DNA of 64,000 nucleotides from Paracentrotus lividus. Taxonomy: Eukaryota; Echinodermata; Echinoidea; Camarodonta; Echinidae. The stretch spans positions 7,941,500-8,005,499 of the forward strand of contig CALNVZ010002100.1 in assembly GCA_940671915.1 (NCBI GenBank), given 5' to 3'. The notes under the pieces were generated by a model. That model saw nothing but the letters and a program-made list of their open reading frames with translations. It had not been told where the DNA came from and did not search any database. A program made the position numbers and the translations under genes. Below, piece after piece: positions 50,001-61,400 of this stretch. Within the stretch, counting starts at the first letter, position 1. Each line of letters begins with the position of its first letter.

Positions 50001-53000
50001 AGACTGGATAGTTACTATTTTCACCTCGGGGGCTTCGCCCCTCGGAGAAAAATAGTAACTATCCAGTCCTGAAAAAAAATAATTTTGCACTAAACTTTAT
50101 CCCAGCTTGGTATATTTGCTAATCATCCTCGTTAATATATCATCACACTATTAGTGGACAATCATTTGCCTGTAATTTATCGCCCTATTAAATCTTCGTC
50201 TTAAGTAGATGTGAAGTAAGCCCCGTCCGTACGCACTCAAACGCCCAGCTCCAAACGCTTCAAAAATAATTGTCCGGAACAAAAGTGAACAGCAATTCTC
50301 TTTTCCCAATTGACTTTTTTCTTTTGTTTTGTTTTTTTTTTAATTTTTTTTTTAAACATCTTAAGGTATGACGCGGTCGGGGAACAAACCCGCGACCTCC
50401 TGATTATGAGGCGGACGCGTTATCCACTCAGCCAAAATGTCGGCTCAATTTAATTTCCACCCGTCATTGAATTATTACAACGATAGGTTTACTGCGTTTA
50501 AAAAACTAAAAATATTGAAAATGTCAAATGCTATCACTATACCTTCGCAAGGAAGTTGGTCACTGACTGTCTATGTCTAGACTCAGCTCAGATGTCTCGA
50601 TATGAACTCGTGACTTTATGCACTCAGATTGGGTTGGCGGCTACTACTTTCCAAATATTTTTAGCCTCCGCAGTGGCGGATCCAGGCGGGGGTGCAGGGG
50701 ACGCGCTCCCTCTCTTTAATTTGAAAACCACCCATTGACTGTACATGTTAAAATCGGAGAATTTCGGCGGATCATCCCCTTATCGGGCCTGGCGCCCCGT
50801 CTATTTTCAAATCCTGCTCCGTGCAAGTATAACTCCGCTGATGGCTGAAGTCTTAAACCCGCAGGTCCGCGTAAAACGCGCTTATTTATCGAGCTCTCTT
50901 TTTGCCAAATTGTGCGTGACCTCTACTTGACCCCGGAAAATTACTTTTGAAGATCAGTGCAAGCTTTACTTCGGAAAGTAATATCTCGCTTAAAATTTAA
51001 TGAAATTTCTTGGAGTTTTCAATTACACTTCAGTTAAGGCCTGAATTTTGATAATATCAAAACATTATTTTGACACTGATTGATTTTTATTTTGTAATTT
51101 AAAGTTCATTTTAGGTTAATATTTTGGACATTTTTACGTTGTTTTACAAATTTCTATCGACCTAAAATTTTGACTTTTTATGAAAAGGCCCAAATGAAAA
51201 AAACATGATGTGAAGCGGTTACTCTCGCTCTTTCGAAAAAACCTAACATCATAAAAAACTTATTACTAATCGGGTCAGCAGCCAGCACAATGTGCGTGGC
51301 TGTCATAAAAAGCCGGGTAAGAAATCATCCCCATGCGGAGCAAGCAGCTCAAAGAGGAATCGCGGCTTGTGATTGGTCATCTGCAGCTGTTACGTCACGG
51401 ATTTACTAGAGTTCTCATTCCGTATGATACCATCTGCTTGATTTATGTCAATGGGATGTTTATTATTTCTTGTTATGTTAGACGATTATATAATAAATAT
51501 AGATATTTGTAATTAAATAAACAATTTAACTGGACTTTCTACTATATTTCTTGTTTTTCATAGGGGAATTACTGTTGATAAACGCTATCTAAAGTTTGGA
51601 AATGTTCACTCCCTTATCATTGAAAACGGTGCAGGTTAATGAAATCTTTTGCCAGACTGGTGTGTGTTTTATGTTTTAATTTTCACAATAATAAGCGGCA
51701 CTTATCAGGGCCGCGGAACCGGGGGGGGGGGCTGAAGACCTCCACACTTCTTTCTTTCCGGCAACCGTGTACCATAACGCAAAGATGACCATAGATTTGT
51801 GATTTTTAGCCTGTTCAGCCCCCCCCCCTCTACTTTCGGCTCGGCCCCTCCACTTTCAAAGCTGCTCCGTAGCCCTGCTTATAAATTACTTGTATTAATT
51901 GGCCTACCAGTTTACAGTGCTGTTCCTATATACACACAAATGTCTAAAATGTCGCAGTCCGTCATTATTTGTATGGTAACTTTGATAGTTATTTTTAATT
52001 TCACGTCAACAAAACTTATAAAGCTGTATACCTAATGCTGCATGCAGTCACAAAAGACACTTGCGTTTAGTTACGTTTTGTTGTTTTATCCTTATTCATC
52101 TTCTATTCCATCATATGTCTTACGTATTTCTTTGTTTTATTGGTTGAACGAAATTATCACTATTTTGCACTGCTGACTATTACAGGCATCCGTGGCGATC
52201 AGCAGAAAGAAGTAATTTTGGGGACGCAACCGAAACGTAACTCAACGAAAATATCTGTAAATTATAATGAAACCATAATTCTCGACGAACTAGATGTAGT
52301 TTATTTTGGGTCTTTGATTTGGCATGACTTTGCTCAATTGCGCTTGATTCGTGCAAGGATCCGCCCCCTCCCCCCCCCCAAAAAAAAAGAGAGAAGAATA
52401 TTACTCCGGAAAATAAAGAAATACACAGTCAAGTAGGTCAACAGTGCACTCGAACTGTAAACGAGGTTGATTGGCACCAAGCTAACATATATCCAGATAT
52501 CTTATAGGTTTAATTCAAGTGAGGATCCAGGCGGGGCTCGTTGGGGGCAGTGTATGCACCCCCAGTAATCACCACAGTCATGGTCCAAACCAATTTGGAC
52601 TAACCCCCTTTTGGTTCATCCAATTTGGTCTAATTCATTTTCATCTACAACCAGGTTATCTAGTTCCCCTTTGGTCCAATTACCGATTCAACTATTTAAT
52701 ACTTTGTCTCATTCCCGTTTCGTCTAATGTCCATTTCGTTATTCAGCTTGTTTTTCTTTCTCCGTCTCTTTACACAAGTTCTCTTCGGCTCTCTCATCCT
52801 ATTTCTCTTCAAATTTTCTTCCCACTCAACTTGTATAGAGCTGGATACACTTTCTTTTGTTACTGGGTGCGGGTATAATGAAAAGATTCGTCCCCTAAAA
52901 TAACAAAAGAAATGAATGCATGTCTATGCTCCTTCTCACTATATCTCACTTTATCCAAACTACAATCTCTATCTTGCTTATGGTAACATCCCACACATTA

Positions 53001-56000
53001 CATGGCACACATTTTGGAAATTAAATGCTTTCCATATAAGGTACACTAACAATATTGAACGCCGACAAGCAAACGTCTGGAAGAGTATCAATACATGGTT
53101 TTAATGTATCAAAAAAGAGACCTAAACGTGTAATAATATGCAATATTTCAGGCAATTTATCAAAGCCTGTCGTCTGACACAGAGACTGTTGCAATTTCAA
53201 CAAAAATAGACATTTTTTTTTTTACCAAAGATGTGCTTTAATTCACTTATCTTGTTCAATTACAATTACATAACACTGTGAAACAGAATACAGTCTACTC
53301 CTGTTATAACGAAGTGCTGGAGACAAAGCATAATCAGGCCCATATCAATGCAGGATTTTGCACCCGGGGGGGGGGGGGAGAGAGGAGGCAACGTGATTTT
53401 GATTTTGGTGCCCCAGTTGTTGATCGAGAATCGTACACCCAATTTTTTTCCTGTTACACCGGGCGACCAAAAAGATACACTCAATTTTTTTCACAACACG
53501 CTGCCTGTCAAATAAGGAAGGGTAGATGTTGAATTTTTTTTGGCCTTTGGTCGTTCGTAAGGTCATACATCAGTTATGTTTTGGGGGTCAATTGGGTATA
53601 AACGATTTTTATTTTTTACAATTTTGGCGCCCCCAAGGTCAATTTGGCGCCCCCTTAAGGTCATTTTCGGGGGACCCTGGCACCGCCCCCCCCCATGTTT
53701 GACATTTAGTCCAAGAGAATTGACTCTTTGAAATAAAATCAATAACGAGAGTATACTGTATCAACTTCAAATTTGCAGCCTATAATGAATTGAAGTACAT
53801 GGACAAGTAAACAAGATTAGGAGTTCTATAGTTAAACAATGGCATTCTTATTCATACTTATTGAAATCTGCTACATTTTTGCAGTTAAGATCATCCTTTG
53901 AACACTCATCATTAACCTAGAAATGAATCTAATGAAGGGGCCAATGGAAACCCTTTGATTAATTATTTTTAAAAGCACTATATATACATGTAAAGACCAT
54001 TATTATCATTTCATCTACATTTGCATGCCAAGGTCTCTCTTGAATAAAACTTGGATTGTACACATTTCCAGCTGGTGTTTTAGTTTTGGTAAATCTAAAA
54101 TATCTCAAACTTTCAATTTTCAGTTTACTTTGAAAGATAACGTCCACGTGGGGGTGCACACCAACCTCTATAACTTAAAAGCCACTCATTGGCTACATGT
54201 TAATATCAGAAAAAATTAAAACCTGGGATATGACCCCCCCCCCCCCCCCCCCCCCCCTCATCCCCCTGTTTAAAAATCCTGAATCCACCACTGGAACATA
54301 CAATATGTATATCACTTAAAAATCAATTCTACAAATCATTATAAATGTCAACATGTATATAATATTACATTTTTTATAAACTGGAAAATATGAAATAAAA
54401 TAATAATCATTAGAAGGCTGATTTTAAGTGAAATATTATCCTGGAGTCCCTAGATCCCTTCAAGAAGTAATGTAAATTTGTACAAAGATTCAAAGATTTG
54501 CTTTTGTTTTTGTTATTTTTTTTAATTTTCATATTCTTGCAACACACTTGTTTTTCGTGCAAAAACAACCCCTCATGGTGCTGAGATAATTAACAGGTAG
54601 TTATTACTGCTGGTTTAAAAAAAAAGAATAAATAAAAATAAATAGACAATTTTTTATAATTATTTTGAAAATCTACAAACTTTGTTTACATGGTCTATGA
54701 GATGGTTGCTTACATACATACATACACCATATATTCCCCCCCCCCCCCTTCATAACAAAGAAGATAATGTTCCTTCTTTTGGATGACAAGAGATTTTGAT
54801 AATTGCAGCTCCTCTTAGTCATAGCTGTTTGTTTGAGCCAGGAAGAGATTAAATAATGGTACATGTCTGTTTGCTGTAGGTTAGCTCTACCATCCGAAAC
54901 ACCTTCCCATGGTCTAGGATGATATCTCTGCTTGGGATGATTTTTTTTTCTTCTCTTGCGTTAAGAAGTACCTTGGAGAATTTTCTGCAAGGAAGTACCA
55001 AGAAGGATCAATAGGTGAGTAGCGTGCTTCTGCTTGAGGCGCGAAAAAGGAGAGTAGTCAGAAGGAAATGAAGTTCCAAGACTAGAGGGACAAATTGTTG
55101 GCTGGCTTGAGACTGAAGATGAAGAAGATCAGTTTTTCCTTATCATTGATTTTGCATCCATAGCCTCATCAGATCAGGTGTTGTATACCTCCTCCTACCG
55201 TCACTGTCATGACTGTATCATGGATTTCCGTAAATGTTGTATGGTTGTCATAGTGTTGCAGCACACAGACTGTTATCCAAGTTGGCTTCCAAACAATGGA
55301 GTCTCAACATGTGTATGTTCCTTGGTTTAGTAACTGGAAAAATCTGCAACAAATAAAAAAATAAACATTTAGAAGCGAATCCCTACTTTAAAATATGTGC
55401 TCATTTTCTGTGCACCAGCTTAAATGTAATGCGGACTGGGTGTCCGGATTAATAAACAAAAATAAAGCCCATTTTTATCTGAGGATCAAGTAAAAAATAT
55501 TGGTTGAATATAGTGCTTTTCAGCATCCATCTAAATTTTCTATAATTTCTTCTAAAATTTTGTGCTAAAAAAAAAGAAGACATTGCTTGTAGACCCAATT
55601 CATTTCAAATAAATGTTTAAGACATCCAACCTGTCCAAAACCTGAACAGATATTGATGATATTGTAAAAGGCATTCAACATAAATTGTTGCCTTTCATCC
55701 AGTGACAAAAAAAAGAAAAAAAAAAAGACATGCTTCACTTTCGTACTTTCACTTTCCTACTAAGCAATGTCTTTGTTGTATTTTAGTACAAAATTTTAGA
55801 AAATGTTGACGATGATACGAGGTATCCAAGAACAGATATTTTTTGGGCTTAATGATCCTGAGACAAAAAAAAAAAAACAACAAACAAACAAACAAACAAA
55901 AAGTAAGAACAAAACAAACAAAACAGGCTTCATTTATTTTAAATGTCCAGGTCGACACCCAACCCCCATAATAACATTCCATTTGCCATTTTATATGCAT

Positions 56001-57659
56001 GACTCTTCCCTCTTTTACAATAAAAAAAATAGGCCTAGATCTAGATAGATCTGGACTAGACTAAATCTATGCCTAGATCTAGATCTAACCAGTTAGACTG
56101 AGTCTAACGTTAGATCTAACTTAGATCTAGGACTAGATATTCTAATCTAGAGACTAAGTTAGAATCTAGACTAAAGCCTCTGTTTAATTGCATATCAAAT
56201 AAAGATCTAGATTCTAGACTCTATAGAAATCTAGAGGCCAACTTCGTTGTTATGACTCTCGAGTACGAGTCTGGAGTCCATGCAACTTCATTCAAGGTCA
56301 AACAACATTGCATTGAGAAACAACCGACTCAGTCCAACATGATTTGAAGTACATGGGACCGAACTGTAAATCGAACGACATACCGGCAATCACCCCCAAG
56401 CGGTGTTAAAAATTAGATTTTCATGTCTTTTTAGCAAAATATCGTGTTTTCTCGTACAATAAAAAGAAAAACACAAAACTTTATTCCCAAATTAATCTAA
56501 GTTGTCTTCAAAAGGCCCCTTAGTTTTTCGTAGCAATGGAAGCGCAAATTTGAGTTCTATCAAAAAATGTTTATGTCGTATGACGACGATTACTAATCGG
56601 GTCAGCAGCCAGCAACTTTTCGAACGTTGGAAAAACGAACAAAAAGAGGCGTACACTCAAATCATGCACTGTATTTCAACAAATATTTCAGTAAAATGGC
56701 ATTTAAAACCTTTGGCTATATCCGCCAATTTGTCTCCTCTCTGCTCGCTCACTGTGTACAAAGTCAATGGCGTGGAACGATGTCTCCGCCACTGACGAAA
56801 TGAACGGGAGTGAATGGACTGGTGACTTATAACCAGATTATGCCAAACCTTTTTTAGAAACTTAAATAACCAGCACATATACTCACCCCAACATTTTGAC
56901 AACTGGACATCGTAATTTTCCGCTGCGATCGATTAGAATATGTGCGAAATTGCTCTCGCAGGTCGCGAGAGGGCCTGAGTGCGCTTAAACCGGTGACCTA
57001 GATCTCGATAAAAAGCGCGGTTTTGCTCTGATTTGGGCCCGGCTGCGGATTGATTGTAAAGTAAGGGTGGTCGTGGGCTTTATGCGACTAAGTTGATAAT
57101 AAAATCAATCAAATATGATAGAAAATTTCAATAGAAACATAAAGGTGCGTCACGTTCACCCAGCTTGAATCCATCACTGGCTGTTATATGGCTGCATTTG
57201 AAATTAATGGGTGTCCCATTAGCAAAATTTATAAACGTAAAATAGGAGGAACCTCAAAACAGCATTATTGATAGTTTGTTCCCTGTATCTATCCTAGGAC
57301 TGTTTTATCCTTGGCGCATGTTCATATCTAACTTGCTAGTTATTTTAGTGGATATGAACAGGATTGGATTGGTTTGGTTTTGGTCTGACCGTTGATTGTT
57401 ATAAGACATGTTTATTTGACCATCTTAATTGACAGGTACAAGCCCAGGTGAGACGTTCATGTCAACCAGCAGCCACATCCATCAAAGTCATATGGATATC
57501 TACACATGGAGATGCACCAAGAACTTTGACCCGGAAGGAGATTGTTCAAGCTCCTTCCCAGATTGCATCGTTGTTTACAGGATCGCGGTTGGTACTGTAC
57601 GCCATGGGACCCGAAGTTACAAAGGTACAGTGTTGTAACCCATAGGAAAGTAAAATACT

Positions 57660-57718
<59 letters not shown>

Positions 57719-58193
57719 ATCCAAAGATCTCCTTTTAATTAAGTAAAAGTTTAGGCAAAGAGTACGCCATAATATGTTTTCCCCTTATAAGTTACAGGGG
57801 TTAGGCCTGATAGAATGATGTCATATAAATCGAGAGAAAATCGTCATCCTGGTCCTTGATTTTGCGTTATAATAATTTATAAATAATTTAAAAGACCTTG
57901 ACATATATGATCTATTTTAAAATTTTATATCCAGATAGCTACATAGTTACAGGCTGTAACGCATATCAAACTATTTTGTACAAATCAAACCACTGTGTCT
58001 GTTAGTTTCGCAGAATGTTTAGAAGGGACAAAATGCCATGAAGTTGTTCCGATCTACCATAACATCCCGGTCGCATGTCAGTCATCAAATCAACCCCTGT
58101 TCGTGGACATAAGAGAAGGTTTTGTTTTGTTCATAGTTGACGTGGTGTTGGTAAACTCTGTTTAGTTGGTTTTTCAAGGGGCACAAAACATGA

Positions 58194-58251
<58 letters not shown>

Positions 58252-58372
58252 TACAGTAATATTTTGAAAGAAATGGGTGAAGAGAATAATAGTTGACGTA
58301 GCTCAAATCAAAGTTCGCCGGTGCATTAGAATATAATATATATATATATATATAATATATATATATTTAGCT

Positions 58373-58449
<77 letters not shown>

Positions 58450-61400
58450 TATTACGCTACATAATTATAGACTAGATATATATATATATCTTTCTATCTA
58501 TATATATCATAAGGCACCGGCGAACTTTGATTTGGGCTACGTCAACTATTATTCTCTTCAACCATTTCTTTCAATATATATTATACATTTACATGTATAT
58601 AAATGTTATATTTCATAGGTTGAGCTGGAAGCAGAGATTGAAGGTAGAACTGAATGTCTCACAGTGACAGCAGATCAAACACCAACAGCGACAGGATTGG
58701 TAAGTCATCATCAGAAGGAAATATTTAACATTTTAACAATTTAACGCATAATTTCTTTCGCGGACATCTCCCCTACATTTAGGAGTAAATTTAAACAACA
58801 TAATGATCGCTTGTGCATTTACATGTATTATATATAAAACGTAAACTTTATGCTATAATTTTATTCTCATTACAGAATATTGTTTGTTTATGTATACGTT
58901 TCAGCATAGTTTGAGTTTGAGTTTGTCTGATATTTCGTGAATGTATGGGATCATTTTACAAGGGTTAAGTTAAAATCATTTTTAATGTTAAAAGGTTAAT
59001 GTATTTCATGAAAAATACCAAATAAATGGGCGAAAATGGCAAAAACGCCAGCGGAAGTTAGCCAAAAACACAAAACACAAACTTGGCAATGTAACATAAA
59101 ATGTTACGATCAATTGCAAATTTGAATCAGTCATTCTGCTTGGTTCACAGGTAAAATTTTATGCAAGAAAGCTATTTAAAAAGGATCCCGACTGTTAATA
59201 TCGATTTGCAATCGATGGTCACTCTAAATGTTACATGACACATACCTAACCTGTTCCCTCTGTTGAAAAGGCTTCGACTCCATGGTAACAAGATGCGCCC
59301 CCATTAGTCCGGGCCTAAATCTTGACAGTTGTCTGGGTGTATAGTGGTAATCTGCAATTTTAATAACTAATTAAAAACAGTTTTTCTTTTTAAATAAGCA
59401 ATAAACGTGATAGGCTTATATATGACATATTATCAATATTTTCTTATCTGTTATTACTTTGCAGATTTGAAGAAAATATTCTTTGTTAACAATTGATTTT
59501 AACAAGATTAGCACCAACAATACTTTTTTTTCTAATTATTTTGACATTATCAGACCCTTCATCGCCTAGCAACCCGGGGAATCGTTCGAGACTGGGAGAT
59601 TGGTTCAGTTCATGCTAACAGACTTGAGAATGACGCAATGATGGATGATGTCAAGACACATCTAGTCAAACTAGGGGTTCAGTTTAATATCGTGTCTCCA
59701 CTTACAAGCTTTATCGCCATCGAGGAAAGGAATGAGGTAACAGTTATAAATGAAAGTTATTTAAAAAAATGAATAAAATATAATAAATAAATAAATGGAT
59801 AAATGAAAGTCATAAACGATTTGTAGATTTCAGTGTTTTTTATTATTAAACCAATTTTAGCTGACTATAGGGCGCGCTTGATAAGTTTTCTTATCAATAC
59901 TCATTTCTTCACCTGGGTCGAGTGTGGCCAATGTTGATTAATATCTTGCCTATCGAATTGGAATACCATGGCGAGGATTCAGATTAAATGCCTGATTAAT
60001 TAGCATGTCTTTCGTGAAACAGATCACGCGAATACAACAAGATGTTGCTATAAGCGAGGCTGTTCTCTCATCCCAGTCCCATTTTCAATAATTACGAGAC
60101 AGTTAATTTCCATTATGTGACGAAAATAACAGTTTTGTCGTGACTAACTAGTTATTGCGTGGTTGAACTCATATCAAATTATTTCTTTGATCCGTAACTA
60201 CAACAAAATATGGTGACGGCTTCATACTATTATTTTGATAACCGCTTCTGCTGCAGAATGGGCGTTATGACAATAACTATAGCTTTTAAGTCTTTCAGGT
60301 ATAGATAGTGCATAGATACCTTCCAAACATGAGCGGATATTGTTCGGTAAATTTCGATATTATGCTGTGTTGCTATGTGGATATGCCGATGATTACTAGT
60401 AGCTTATAAAAAAAATAAACCGATGGACACCGCTGAACTTGATATGAACATGATTATTTACAATTTAATGTGAAGGGATATTTGAATTTTGTGGACTATT
60501 TTCGCGAAAATCGGTCGTACCGTTGCGACGCTGCACGATTTTCAAAAATATCCATCAGACCGAAAACGGCTTAAAAACGTGATTTTGTGTACAAAGTCAA
60601 TGCAAATGGAGTTTTCTCACCGTATTCATAAATATATAACTATTTTCACTTTCATTGGCTGAAATCTATTTTAGCATGATTATGCTTCAAAATGGTTCTT
60701 CAATAGTAGTACACCAAATTATCATTCTAGGAGTTTTATTTTTTCAACTATAGCAAAAAGTATGATTCATGCATAAATTAGCCTAATTAAAATAAATCGA
60801 TATTATTTCGAAATATTAACAGCGCAGTCTTGTAGATTACATAGTGCAAATTTTCGGCGCAGTCGCGCAATCGGCGGCCGAGATCTTAGGGGGTGCATCA
60901 TACCCCCCCCCCCTAGTCTTGACAGCTACCAAAACACCCCAGTCTCATTAGGATTAAATGAATCTGCTTGCACCAATACTGTTTAACCAAGACTGACTTT
61001 CTTCTACGCGTAGGACGATGAGAGCCATGATGATGACGTACCTTCGCTCGATGATATTCTGGGCGACATATGGCCAGCTTGGGATGGGTCCGATGATCAA
61101 TGGCTTACACAAGATGCATCAACGGGCATCGAAACGGTATACAAATTATGAATCATTTCATATAAAGATGTTTTATTTTGCACACACGTGTAGTTTTCTT
61201 GTATTTACTCGCTTAAGAAATGTTTATGTAATGTTTATTTTGACGAAGGTTTCATGTCACGAATTTGAACATGTAGCGTTGGTTATTTTACAAATTTGAA
61301 TAGAAACAACGCACTGAAGAGTGGAAGCGTCTGCAAAACTACCTGTAAACTTGTTTCTTCTGATTTTATACATTTCACTACTGCCATTAGCTATCTGCTC

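Larger units (their letters stand above)
49158..57435. other. PARP4: PARP4 intron 18 (8.3 kb, repeat-rich)
   Basis: Besides the elements listed separately it holds G and C homopolymers and the phrase 'actaatcgggtcagcagccag' twice (51268, 56590). No exon was recognised; the flanking exons align contiguously with vertebrate PARP4. Confidence 0.7.

Noticed and set aside
54600-55400. Possible extra exon or gene in PARP4 intron 18
   Set aside because: No conserved frame with splice sites was found, and flanking exons already join contiguously against vertebrate PARP4.
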